Shown one piece after another: positions 14,753 through 24,400 of a stretch of DNA of 64,000 nucleotides. The notes beneath the pieces were generated by a model that was not told where the DNA came from, ran no database searches, and worked only from the letters and a program-made list of their open reading frames with translations. The stretch spans positions 1 to 64,000 of the forward strand of contig DATLGL010000035.1 in the NCBI GenBank assembly GCA_035540495.1, given 5' to 3'. The position numbers and the translations under genes are program-made. The DNA is from DASVEG01 sp035540495 (GTDB lineage: Bacteria > Actinomycetota > Acidimicrobiia > Acidimicrobiales > CADCTF01). Numbering within the stretch: the stretch's first letter is position 1; every line of letters starts with the position of its first letter.

Positions 14753-17109
14753 AGCGCGGGGATGTCGCCGTCGGCCGGCGGAGCCGCTGCGGCTGCTGAA
14801 CCGAGCCCGGCCGCGGCGGGCGGGTCGGCGTACCAGCGGTCGTCCGTCGCTGCGTCGGCACCGAAGGTGACCGCGCGCCAGACCTTCTCCGGCGTCGTGG
14901 GCATGTCGATGTGGCGGACGCCGAAGAACGACAGCGCGTCGACGACCGCGTTGTGCACCGCAGGCGTCGAGCCGATGGAGCCGGACTCGCCGATGCCCTT
15001 CGCGCCGAGCTCGTTCACCGGCGTCGGCGTCTCCATCGGGATCCGCTCGAAGCTGGGCAGCTCCGCTGCGCTGACGAAGGCGTAGTCGGCGAGGTTCGCC
15101 GTGATCGGGTTGCCGTCGACGTCGTAGCGCACCTCCTCGAGCAGCGCCTGCGCGACTCCCTGCGCCAACCCGCCGTGGATCTGTCCGTCTGCGAGGAGCG
15201 GGTTGAGGATCCGGCCGGCGTCGTCGACCGCGACAATGCGCGCGACCTCGACGCGGCCGGTGTCGGCGTCGACCTCCACGACCACGAGGTGGGCGCCGAA
15301 GGGGAACGTCGGACCGGATCCCTGGTAGTCGTGCTCGACCTCGAGCCGCCCACCGTCGGCGGCAGCGACGACGTCGCCCCACGACTTCGACACCGCCGGC
15401 GTCCCCGCGACGTGGAACGAGCGTGCGGCCGCGTCGTACTGGACGTCGTCGACAGCCGCCTCGAGCAAATCCGCGGCCAGGTTGCGGGCCTTCTCGATCA
15501 CCTGGTCGGTCGCTCGGCTGATCGCCACCCCGCCGGCCTGCAGCGAGCGAGAGCCCATCGTGCCCTGCCCGCGAGGGACGACGTCGGTGTCGCCGTGGAT
15601 CACGGTGACGTCTTCGAGGGGCACGCCGAGCTTGTCGGCCACGATCATCGAGAACGCGGTGTGGTGGCCCTGCCCGTGGGGCGAACTGCCGGTGCGAACG
15701 ATGACCTTGCCGTCAGCCTTGACCTCCACCGCGCCGAACTCGCTCGGGGCGCCCGGGCCGGCGGTGATCTCGACGTACACCGCGAGCCCGATGCCGAGCT
15801 GCTTGCGCTCACCGGCGTCACGACGGCGCCGCTGCTCGTCTCGAAGCTCCTCGTAGCCGGCCGCCTCGAGGGCCAGGTCGAGCGCTCGTTCGTAGTCGCC
15901 GATGTCGTACGTCGTGCCGACGGGTGTCGTGAACGGGAACTTGTCCTTCGCCACGAGGTTCGTGCGGCGGACCTCGGCGGGATCGGCACCGATCTCGGTG
16001 GCGAAGATGTCGATGATCCGCTCGAGCGCAGCGGTCGCCTCGGGGCGACCGGCGCCGCGATAGGCGACCGTCGGGGTCGTGTTGGTGACGACGCTCTTGC
16101 TGGTGAACTCGGCCTTCGGGATGTCGTAGACGCCGGTGAGCATCGTGCGGGTCATGAACGGCAGCACCGCGCCCTGCGATGGGTACGCGCCGGAGTCCTG
16201 CAGCACGGTGAGCCGGTAGGCGGTGATCCTGCCGTCGCGGGTTCCGCCCATCTCGGCGTACTGCACCTGGCCGCGACCGTGGCCCAGGTTGAGCATCGAC
16301 TCGGTGCGCGTCTCGGTCCACTTCACCGGACGACCCAGGCGGCGCGCGAGCCACGGGACGAGCAGCTCCTCGGGGTACACGCCGATCTTGGCCCCGAAGC
16401 CGCCACCGACGTCGGGCGCGATGACTCGGACCTGGTCGGGCTGCAGACCCAGGTGGTTGCACAGGTCGCCCCGAGCGCTGTGCGCGCCCTGTGAGCTCAC
16501 CCACCACGTCAGCTTCCCGTCGTCGCTCCACCGGGCCGCGTCGCTGCGCACCTCGAGAGGGCACGGCGCGACCTTCTGGTTGACGATGCGCTGGCGGACG
16601 ACGACGTCGCATCCGTCGAACAGCGAGTCGTCGCGTCCGAAGTTCAGCTCGAAGGTGACGTTGGTGCCCGACTCCGGGAACAGCAACAGATCGTTCTTCA
16701 CGCTGTCTTCGGGATCGACGACTGCCGGCAGCGGGTCGTAGTCGACGAAGACCATCTCCGCCGCGTCAGCACCCTGGTAGCGCTCCTCGGTGACGATCGC
16801 GACGATCGGCTCGCCGACGAAGCGAACCGTGTCCGTGGCGAGCCACGAGCGCAGCTGGGCCTGGTTGAGGAAGCCCATCGGCTTGATCGGGGCGAGGTCG
16901 ATGTCGGCCCCGGTGATCACGTCGAGAACGCCGGGGGCGGTGCGAGCGTCGTCGACGTCGATCGTCGTGATGCGCGCGTGGGCCATCGTCGAGCGGACGT
17001 AGGTGACGTGAACCGCGCCGGGCAGGGGCAGGTCGTCGACGTACTCCCCACCCGTCGTCAGGAACTTCGGGTCTTCCTTGCGCAGGACGCGGTTACCGAG
17101 GATCGACAC
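14749..17109 (-). CDS. coxL: Molybdenum hydroxylase large subunit (form II CoxL-like)
   Basis: The 786-residue catalytic subunit carries the molybdenum-cytosine-dinucleotide cofactor. The N-terminal hammerhead begins GNRVLRKEDPKFLTTG; cofactor-binding blocks include GGGFGAKIGVYPEELL and SPHGQGHHTAF, and the C-terminal GAKGIGESG holds the catalytic Glu. The active-site loop is AYRGAGR (residues 349-355). Form I enzymes proven to oxidise CO have AYXCSFR with the copper-binding Cys, which is missing here. CO as substrate is therefore doubtful; an aldehyde, purine or other hydroxylation is as likely. It is the first cox gene after a 92-base region holding a long inverted repeat, and starts with GTG. 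Confidence 0.93.
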   Translation of the reverse strand: MSILGNRVLRKEDPKFLTTGGEYVDDLPLPGAVHVTYVRSTMAHARITTIDVDDARTAPGVLDVITGADIDLAPIKPMGFLNQAQLRSWLATDTVRFVGEPIVAIVTEERYQGADAAEMVFVDYDPLPAVVDPEDSVKNDLLLFPESGTNVTFELNFGRDDSLFDGCDVVVRQRIVNQKVAPCPLEVRSDAARWSDDGKLTWWVSSQGAHSARGDLCNHLGLQPDQVRVIAPDVGGGFGAKIGVYPEELLVPWLARRLGRPVKWTETRTESMLNLGHGRGQVQYAEMGGTRDGRITAYRLTVLQDSGAYPSQGAVLPFMTRTMLTGVYDIPKAEFTSKSVVTNTTPTVAYRGAGRPEATAALERIIDIFATEIGADPAEVRRTNLVAKDKFPFTTPVGTTYDIGDYERALDLALEAAGYEELRDEQRRRRDAGERKQLGIGLAVYVEITAGPGAPSEFGAVEVKADGKVIVRTGSSPHGQGHHTAFSMIVADKLGVPLEDVTVIHGDTDVVPRGQGTMGSRSLQAGGVAISRATDQVIEKARNLAADLLEAAVDDVQYDAAARSFHVAGTPAVSKSWGDVVAAADGGRLEVEHDYQGSGPTFPFGAHLVVVEVDADTGRVEVARIVAVDDAGRILNPLLADGQIHGGLAQGVAQALLEEVRYDVDGNPITANLADYAFVSAAELPSFERIPMETPTPVNELGAKGIGESGSIGSTPAVHNAVVDALSFFGVRHIDMPTTPEKVWRAVTFGADAATDDRWYADPPAAAGLGSAAAAAPPADGDIPAL

Positions 17110-17134
17110 GAGCCGAGAACCTACTCACCCAATC

Positions 17135-17181
17135 TTCTGTGAGTACTTCTTCGACGTGAGGTCGAACAACTACTCACAGAA
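17135..17181. repeat. 47-bp near-perfect inverted repeat upstream of coxL
   Basis: Two 21-base arms (17135-17155 and 17161-17181) flank GTGAG. TTCTGTGAGTA on the left is matched by TACTCACAGAA on the right, and TTCGAC by GTCGAA inside. Nineteen of 21 positions pair; the two mismatches are C opposite C. A third TACTCAC lies at 17122-17128. It could be an operator for coxL or a terminator for eno-ftsB; no U-run follows on the minus strand. Confidence 0.75.
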
Positions 17182-17201
17182 CGATGGAGAGGGCACAGAC
17201 C

Positions 17202-17555
17202 TCAGTTCCAGAAGGAGAGGGTGTCGGTCACCTTCGACCAGAGCGACGGCTCGGGTTCGGGGACCGGTGGCGCCTCGCGGTGGCCCGTCTCACCGTCGTC
17301 GGGACCGGGCAGGATCGCGTAGGCCTCCTCGCCCGGCTTCACCAGGTTGTACTGCTCCCGGGCCAGGCGCTCGATCTCCTCGTCGGTCTGCAGCTCGCTC
17401 ACACGAGCGGCCAGGCGCGAGTTCTCCTTGTCGAGGATCGCGACCTTCGCCTTCTCCCGTTCGATGGCCTCGCGCTGCTGGAAGTACGAGCGCGTCGGAA
17501 ACACGCCGAGGAGCAGCACGGTGACGAGCACCGCGCCGCCCACAACGGCCCACAC
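17202..17555 (-). CDS. ftsB: FtsB/DivIC-like septum formation initiator
   Basis: The 117-residue protein has one transmembrane helix at residues 2-18 (WAVVGGAVLVTVLLLGVF) and a coiled coil at about 25-60 (REAIEREKAKVAILDKEN). The FtsB signature EIERLAREQYNLVKPGEEAY follows at about 60-80, then a Pro/Glu-rich tail. It belongs to the FtsQLB/DivIC divisome subcomplex. It lies 26 bases after eno, the same order as eno-Rv1024 in M. tuberculosis. The start is GTG, the only in-frame start in the gap. In mycobacteria DUF501 follows directly; here the cox cluster intervenes. Confidence 0.87.
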   Translation of the reverse strand: MWAVVGGAVLVTVLLLGVFPTRSYFQQREAIEREKAKVAILDKENSRLAARVSELQTDEEIERLAREQYNLVKPGEEAYAILPGPDDGETGHREAPPVPEPEPSLWSKVTDTLSFWN

Positions 17556-17581
17556 GAGACGGGGAAGGCGGAGGAGCAGGG

Positions 17582-18892
17582 TCAGGCCCTCCCGCTGCGA
17601 GCGGCGCGGCCGGCCCGACCGGCCAGCGCAGCCGCGCCCCAGAACGCGGCAGCTTCACCGAGGTCGTCCTCGATGCGGAGGAGCTGGTTGTACTTGGCGA
17701 CGCGATCCGAACGGGCCGGCGCGCCCGTCTTGATCTGTCCGCAGTTCGTCGCGACGGCGAGGTCGGCGATGGTGACGTCCTCGGTCTCACCGGAGCGATG
17801 GGACATGACCGATGCGTAGCGGCTGCGGGTGGCGAGGCCGACGGTCTCGAGCGTCTCGGTCAGTGAGCCGATCTGGTTGACCTTCACGAGGATCGCGTTG
17901 GCGACGTTGCGGTCGATGCCCATCTGCAAGCGCTCGCTGTTCGTCACGAACAGGTCGTCGCCGACCAGCTGCACCCGGTCGCCGACCGCAGAGGTGAGTG
18001 CGGCCCAACCATCCCAGTCCTCCTCGGCCATGCCGTCCTCGATCGAGACGATCGGGTAACGGTCGCAGAGGTCGACCCAGTACTGCGCCATCTCGTCGCT
18101 CGACAGCACCCGGCCCTCGCCCTCGAGGTGGTAGGCGCCGTCCTTGTAGATCTCGGTGACCGCCGGATCGAGCGCGATGGCGATGTCTTCGCCCGGCGTG
18201 CGGCCCGCCTTCTCGATCGCCTCCATGAGGAGCTTCACCGCGTCTTCGTTGGTGCCGAGGTCAGGAGCGAAGCCGCCCTCGTCGCCGATGGCCGTCGACA
18301 GCTTGCGGTCGTGCACGACCTTCTTCAGCACGTGGTACGTCTCGGTGCCCCAACGCAGCGCCTCGGAGAACGACGCCGCGCCGATCGGCATCAGCATGAA
18401 CTCCTGGAAGTCGATCGTGTTGTCGGCGTGAGCACCGCCGTTCACCACGTTCATCATCGGGACGGGCAGCACGTGCGCGTTCGCGCCGCCGACGTACCGG
18501 TAGAGCGGCAGCTGCAGCTCGTCGGCCGCCGCCTTCGCGACCGCGAGGGAGACGCCGAGGATGGCGTTGGCACCGAGTCGAGCCTTGTTGTCGGTGCCGT
18601 CGAGGCTGAGCAGCTCGGCGTCGACGCCGCGCTGGTCGAGCGCCTCCATGCCCTCGAGCGCGTCGCGGATCTCGCCGTTGACGTTGTCGATGGCGTCGAG
18701 CACGCCCTTGCCGCCGAAGCGGTCGCTGTCGCCGTCGCGCATCTCGACCGCTTCGAACTGGCCGGTGGACGCGCCGGAAGGGACGATCGCTCGCCCCTTG
18801 GCTCGCGACTCGAGGAAGACCTCCACCTCCACCGTGGGGTTGCCACGGGAGTCGAGGACTTCCCGGCCGACGACGTACTCGATCTGGCTCAT
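17582..18892 (-). CDS. eno: Enolase
   Basis: The 436-residue enzyme converts 2-phosphoglycerate to phosphoenolpyruvate in glycolysis. It starts IEYVVGREVLDSRGNPTVEVEV, and has the general acid/base Glu and Lys regions (SGASTGQFEAVEMRDGD; the Lys in ILVKVNQIGSLTETLE) and SHRSGETED at the C-terminal barrel. The last 20 residues (ALAGRAGRAARSGRA) are an Ala/Arg/Gly extension not found in most enolases. CAGGAG lies 12 bases before the ATG. Confidence 0.97.
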   Translation of the reverse strand: MSQIEYVVGREVLDSRGNPTVEVEVFLESRAKGRAIVPSGASTGQFEAVEMRDGDSDRFGGKGVLDAIDNVNGEIRDALEGMEALDQRGVDAELLSLDGTDNKARLGANAILGVSLAVAKAAADELQLPLYRYVGGANAHVLPVPMMNVVNGGAHADNTIDFQEFMLMPIGAASFSEALRWGTETYHVLKKVVHDRKLSTAIGDEGGFAPDLGTNEDAVKLLMEAIEKAGRTPGEDIAIALDPAVTEIYKDGAYHLEGEGRVLSSDEMAQYWVDLCDRYPIVSIEDGMAEEDWDGWAALTSAVGDRVQLVGDDLFVTNSERLQMGIDRNVANAILVKVNQIGSLTETLETVGLATRSRYASVMSHRSGETEDVTIADLAVATNCGQIKTGAPARSDRVAKYNQLLRIEDDLGEAAAFWGAAALAGRAGRAARSGRA

Positions 18893-18938
18893 GTGTTCGT
18901 GTGACTCCTGTTGCTGGTGTTGAAAGGTACCGGAGTTG

Positions 18939-20378
18939 TCAATCGGGTTGGGAGAGCGTCGCCTTCGCCTCGTCCCAGAGCGCGTCGAGGGTCGCGAGAT
19001 CGGCGGCGGCAAGGTCGAACCCCCGTTGCCGAGCCAGTCGCTCGACGACCTCGAAGCGGTCGCGGAACTTCGACGCGGCCGCTCGCAGCGCACCCTCGGC
19101 GTCGAGGCCGAGGTGGCGTGCCAGGTTCGACACCGCGAAGAGCACGTCGCCCATCTCGTCGAGTGAGGTCGGATCGTCACGCAGCTCGGCGAGCTCCTCG
19201 TCGACCTTGGCCCACACCCCGTCGACGTCCGGCCAGTCGAATCCGACCTTCGCCGCCTTGCGCCCGAGCTCGGTCGCGTACGTGAGCGCGGGAAGCGCGC
19301 CCGAGACGCCGTCGAGCACGGACGCGCCGCCGTCCGCGTCGCCGCCGGGCGACCCCTTCTCCGCGGCCTTTATCTGCTCCCAGTTGCGGGCGACGTGGTC
19401 GGCGTCGTCGACCGCGACGTCGCCGAACACGTGGGGGTGGCGGCGGATCATCTTCTCCGAGATGGCATGCGCGACGTCGGCGATCGTGAACTCGCCGGCC
19501 TGCGCGGCGATGGCCGAGTGGAGGAAGACCTGGAGCAACAGGTCACCCAGTTCCTCCTCGAGCAGCGCGGGATCGGCCGAGGCGATCGCCTCGACCACCT
19601 CGTACGTCTCCTCGATCACGTAGCGGACGAGCGACTCGTGGGTCTGCTGGCGGTCCCACGGGCATTCCTCGCGCAGCCGGCGGACGACCTCGGCGAAGCG
19701 CACCAGCTCCGCGCCGACCGGCGCCGCCGCCTCGGGGATCCACAGCGACGTGAGGTGGTCGGCCTCGATCGTCTGGTCGATGCGGTCCCACGAGACGTCG
19801 ACGATCAACTCGTCGTCGAGCCCGAGGTGGTGGAGGAGCACCGCTCGATCAGGCGTCTCCCGCTCGTATGCGAGCTTGATGTCGGACAGGACCCAGTTGG
19901 CGTGGCAGTGGGCGACGAGCAGCGGCCCCCGTTCACCGGCGGCACGCTCGGCGAACACGTGGCCGTCGACGAGGCGGACGCCCTCGGCGAACGGGTCGAC
20001 CTGCAACCTCGACCAGACGACGTCGAGGAACGACACCGCGGGTCGTACGTCGACCTCGACGTCGTCACGGCGCTCGAGCAGGAGGTCGACCGTGCGCTCC
20101 AGCACCCGCGGCGACCCCGGCACCGCGTACAGCACGTCACCTTCGCTCGCCGCGCGCACCAGCGTCTCGACGATCTGCCGGTACACCTCGTCGAAGGTGG
20201 CGGCGGAGTCGTAGAGGTCGTCGAACGAAACCGTCCCCTCCGGCAGCACCGACGACGACGGGTGGCGCATCGTGCGGACGAAGCGGCGCTCGTGACGCTC
20301 CATGGCCGCCAGCGTGTCGGGGGTGACCAGATCGGCCGGGCCGGGTCCGAGGCCGACGACGACGACGCGGCCGCCCAT
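18939..20378 (-). CDS. mazG: MazG nucleotide pyrophosphohydrolase with tetrapyrrole-methylase-like domain
   Basis: The 479-residue protein fuses a YabN-type SAM-dependent methylase-like domain (about residues 1-215, starting VVVVGLGPGPADLVTPDTL) to two MazG repeats (about 225-340 and 355-470). The first repeat has CPWDRQQTHESLVRYVIEE and EELGDLLLQVFLH with the metal-binding EExxE/ExxD pattern; the second is shorter (EELAELRDD, EMGDVLFAVSNLAR). It removes aberrant NTPs or controls ppGpp-related nucleotide pools. Location between eno and mfd matches the mycobacterial order. Confidence 0.92.
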   Translation of the reverse strand: MGGRVVVVGLGPGPADLVTPDTLAAMERHERRFVRTMRHPSSSVLPEGTVSFDDLYDSAATFDEVYRQIVETLVRAASEGDVLYAVPGSPRVLERTVDLLLERRDDVEVDVRPAVSFLDVVWSRLQVDPFAEGVRLVDGHVFAERAAGERGPLLVAHCHANWVLSDIKLAYERETPDRAVLLHHLGLDDELIVDVSWDRIDQTIEADHLTSLWIPEAAAPVGAELVRFAEVVRRLREECPWDRQQTHESLVRYVIEETYEVVEAIASADPALLEEELGDLLLQVFLHSAIAAQAGEFTIADVAHAISEKMIRRHPHVFGDVAVDDADHVARNWEQIKAAEKGSPGGDADGGASVLDGVSGALPALTYATELGRKAAKVGFDWPDVDGVWAKVDEELAELRDDPTSLDEMGDVLFAVSNLARHLGLDAEGALRAAASKFRDRFEVVERLARQRGFDLAAADLATLDALWDEAKATLSQPD

Positions 20379-20381
20379 GGG

Positions 20382-21479
20382 TCAGCCGCCGAAGTCGATC
20401 GCCGGTGCCCGGGGCGGCTGGTCGGCGCCGCCGATCGGCAGCGTCGTCGGCGCGCTCGGGGGGAGCACACCCGGGTTCTGCAGGTTCTTCGAGAAGAACC
20501 CGAAGCGGGGGTTCACCTCGACCTCAGCGCTCGAGATCGCGTCGCTCAGGAAGGTGCCGAAGCCCTGCGATGCCTCGCCGAGGAGCCGCTGCTCGATCTC
20601 GGCGGCAGCGTCTTCGAACGGCCGGGCCTCACGCGAGTCGACCTTGATGAGGTGGTATCCGAACTGCGTCTGGACGGGATCGCTCACCTGCCCGGGCTGG
20701 AGCTCGTCCATCGCGGTCTCGAACTCCGGCACGAACCTCCCGGCCGGGCCGCAGTCGAGGTTGCCGCCGTCGGCTGCGTTCGACGAGTCCTTCGAGAGCT
20801 CTGCCGCGAGCGCCGCGAAGTCGGCACCGCTGTCGATGCGGGCCTTGGCCGCCTGCGCCTGCGCGAGCAGCTCGGCCGACTGGGCCTCGGTCTGCTCCGT
20901 CGACACCTGGCCGCTGTCGGTGACGACCGCGAAGAGGATGTGCCGCACGCACGTCTCGACGAAGAGCTCCTGGTTCTCCTCGTAGTACCTGCGGATCGTC
21001 GCCTCGTCGATGTCGACGTCGCTCAGGTGGAGCTGCAACGCGGCGACCTCGGCGCTCCGTCGGAGCAGCGTGTCCTGGTAGGCCTTCGAGAACTTCCCGA
21101 AGATCGACGGACCACCCACCTCGGCCTGCACGTCGAGGCGCACGGCGTCGATGTTCCGACCGGTCACCTGGATCTTGAGCCGCTTCACCTCGTCGTGGAC
21201 GAGCTGCAGGTAGATCTGGCGGGTGAGCACGCGCCGGACGAAGTCGGCGTTGAAGGTGCCGCTGCCGTTGCCCAGCACGGTGTTGCCCTGGGAGCTCAGG
21301 AACTCCAGGTACTCGCGGTTGCCGCGGATCGCTTCGAGCTCGTCGTCGAGCGCGTCCTGGCTGATCTTCGTGCCGTTGACCTCGGCTGCGGCCGGCGAGA
21401 CCACCGAGTTGCCGCAGGCGCCGAGCAGGAACGTGAGCGCGACCGCGACAAGCGAGAGAAGGCGGAGGGAGCGGGTCAT
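20382..21479 (-). CDS. Parvulin-type peptidyl-prolyl isomerase lipoprotein (SurA/PrsA-like)
   Basis: The 365-residue protein has a signal peptide with lipobox LLGACG (Cys near residue 22), an N-terminal SurA-like helical domain beginning AEVNGTKISQDALDDEL, and a parvulin PPIase domain at about 175-280 (CVRHILFAV, GGNLDCGPAGRFVPEFETAM, QTQFGYHLIKV). It should help fold exported proteins outside the membrane. A Pro-rich tail follows. In M. tuberculosis the neighbouring lipoprotein is lpqU instead. TAGCAT lies 11 bases before the ATG, inside the end of mfd. Confidence 0.9.
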   Translation of the reverse strand: MTRSLRLLSLVAVALTFLLGACGNSVVSPAAAEVNGTKISQDALDDELEAIRGNREYLEFLSSQGNTVLGNGSGTFNADFVRRVLTRQIYLQLVHDEVKRLKIQVTGRNIDAVRLDVQAEVGGPSIFGKFSKAYQDTLLRRSAEVAALQLHLSDVDIDEATIRRYYEENQELFVETCVRHILFAVVTDSGQVSTEQTEAQSAELLAQAQAAKARIDSGADFAALAAELSKDSSNAADGGNLDCGPAGRFVPEFETAMDELQPGQVSDPVQTQFGYHLIKVDSREARPFEDAAAEIEQRLLGEASQGFGTFLSDAISSAEVEVNPRFGFFSKNLQNPGVLPPSAPTTLPIGGADQPPRAPAIDFGG

Positions 21480-21485
21480 TCGGGT

Positions 21486-24400
21486 TCAGGATGCTACCGA
21501 CGACTCCTCGACCGGGATAATCGCGGCGAGGAAGTCCTGCACGTACTGGGCCGGGCTCGGCGCGCCCCGGCCGGTCGCCAGCGGGAGCACCACCTGGCGC
21601 ATGTCGTCCTTGTAGACGGCCTTCGGGTACAGCCTCTTCAGGCGGATCGTCTGGCTCGTCTTCAGCTGCAGCGGGGAGATCCGAGCGGTGTTGCGAGCGA
21701 CCGCCACCTCACGCACGCCGACCCGGTGCGACTCGGCCCGGAGGTGCGCTACCTCGAGGAGCGCCTTCGCCGCATCCGGCACCGGGCCGTAGCGGTCGAG
21801 CCACTCCTGCTCGATGTCGTCGACCTGCTGGTGGGTTTCGACCGCGGCCAGGCGGCGGTAGGCCTCGAGCCGCAGCTCCTCCTTCTCGACGTAGTCCTTC
21901 GGGAGGTTGGCGTGGAGGGGGACGTCGAGCTTGATCTCCGCCGGCTCGCGCAGCTCCTCGCCCTTCAACTCCGCGACCGACTCCGCGACCATCTGGACGT
22001 AGAGGTCGTAGCCGACGGCTGCGATGTGGCCGCTCTGGTTCTCGCCGAGGAGGTTGCCGGCGCCGCGGATCTCGAGGTCACGCATCGCGATCTTGAAGCC
22101 GCTGCCCAACTCGGTGTGCTCACCGATGGTCTTGAGGCGCTCGTACGCCTCCTCGGTGAGCTGCTTCTCCGGCGGGAAGAACAGGTACGCGTACGCACGC
22201 TGGCCGGCGCGTCCGACGCGGCCTCGGAGCTGGTGGAGCTGGCCGAGGCCGAGCATGTCGGCGCGGTCGACGACGAGGGTGTTCACCGTCGGCATGTCGA
22301 TGCCGGATTCGATGATCGTGGTGCAGACGAGCACGTCGTACTCGCCCTCCCAGAAGTCGAGGACGACCTTCTCGAGCGACCCCTCGTCCATCTGCCCGTG
22401 GGCGACCGCGACGCGCGCCTCCGGGACGAGCTCCTTGATCCGGTGCGCCGTCTGCTCGATGTCCATGACCCGGTTGTGCACGAAGAACACCTGGCCCTCG
22501 CGCAGCAGCTCGCGGCGGATGGCCTCGGCGACGGCGCGCTCGTCGTACTCGCCGACGTAGGTGAGGATCGGCTGGCGCTCGGCGGGCGGCGTGTTCAGGA
22601 GCGTGAGGTCGCGGATGCCGGTGAGCGACATCTCGAGCGTGCGCGGGATCGGCGTCGCGCTGAGGGTCAACACGTCGACGTTCGTGCGCAGCTGCTTGAT
22701 CTGCTCCTTGTGCTGCACGCCGAAGCGTTGCTCCTCGTCGACGACGAGCAGGCCGAGATCCTTGAACTTCACGTCGTTGCTGAGCAGCCGGTGGGTGCCG
22801 ATGATGACGTCGACGCTGCCGTCGGCGCAGCCCTCGAGCACCTTCTTCGCCTGGCCCGGCGTGAGGAAGCGCGAGATCACCTCGACCCGCATCGGATAGC
22901 CGGCGAAGCGCTCGCTGAAGGTCTGGAAGTGCTGCTGGGCGAGCAGCGTCGTGGGCACGAGGATCGCGACCTGCTTGCCGTCCTGCACCGCCTTGAAGAC
23001 CGCCCGGATCGCCACCTCGGTCTTGCCGAAGCCGACGTCGCCGCACACGAGGCGGTCCATCGGCTTGCCGTCCTCCATGTCGGCCTTGACCTCGGCGATC
23101 GCCTTCAGCTGGTCGGGCGTCTCCTGGTACGGGAACGCCTCCTCCATCTCGTGCTGCCACGGCGTGTCCTCGGGGAACGCGTACCCGGGCGTGGTGACCC
23201 GGCGGCGGTAGAGGACGACGAGCTCCTGCGCGATGCGGCGGACCTCTTGCTTGACCCGCGCCTTGGTCTTCTGCCAGTCGCTGCCGCCGAGCTTGTTGAG
23301 GCTCGGGCTCTCGCCGCCGGTGTAGTGGCGCACCGCGTCGATCTGGTCGGAGGGGACGTAGAGCTTGTCGCCGCCGCGGTACTCGAGAAGGAGGTAGTCG
23401 CGCTCGACGCCGCCGATGGCGCGCTTCACCATGCCGCCGTACTTGGCGACGCCGTGCTGGTAGTGGACGACGTAGTCGCCCGGCTTGAGGTCTTCGAAGA
23501 AGCCCTCGCTGCCCCTGCGAGGCTTCGCCCGGCGATGCGCCCGCCGGCGGCCGGTGACGTCGGACTCGGCGAGCACCGCGAGCTTGATGCTCGGCAGCAC
23601 GAACCCGCGCTCGAGCGGCTGCACGACGACCCGCATGCCCGGCTTCGAGACGTCGAGGGTGCCGTCTTCGTCGAAGGGGACGTTGAAGCCCGCCTCGTTG
23701 AGGCTGGCCGTGATCCGGGCGCCGGTGCCCTTCCCTTCGGCGCACACGTTGATGCGGTAGCCCTCGCGGTTGAGCTCGCCGAGCTGCGCCGCGAGCTTGG
23801 TGCCGTCGCCGACGACGGCGTCCCACTGGCGGGCCTGGATGACGGTCGTGCTGGGGCCTTCGGGTGCGTTCGTGAGCGTCCACGCCGCTGCCTTGGTGTG
23901 GGTCAGCAGGCGATCGAAGGGGAGGTGGAGCTTCGGGAACTCCCGGCTGCTCCCGTCGTCGTTCGCCGCACCCCACGTCGCCGCGAGCGTGGTGGCGAGC
24001 GACTCCTCCTCGTCGAGGAGCTCCTTGGCCCGGTCGCGCATGCGGCGGGGCTCGACGAGCACGACCTGGGCGTCGTCGCCGACGAGGTCGAGGACGACGT
24101 GCTCGCCTTCCGTCAGCCACGGCAACCACGACTCCATGCCGTCGAAGGTCTCGCCCCGGCTGAGACGATCCCACTGCTCGCGACCCCACGGCTCGGCGCT
24201 GATCAGGCGCTCTGCCCGCTCCCGCACCTCCTCGGTCGGCAGCAGCTCGCGACAAGGGAAGATCTCGACGCACTCGAGATCGTTGGTGCTGCGCTGGTCG
24301 GCGACGGCGAACTCGGTGAGCCGGTCGACCTCGTCGCCCCAGAGGTCGATGCGAACGGGCGTGTCGGCCGTCGACGGGAACACGTCGACGATGCTTCCTC

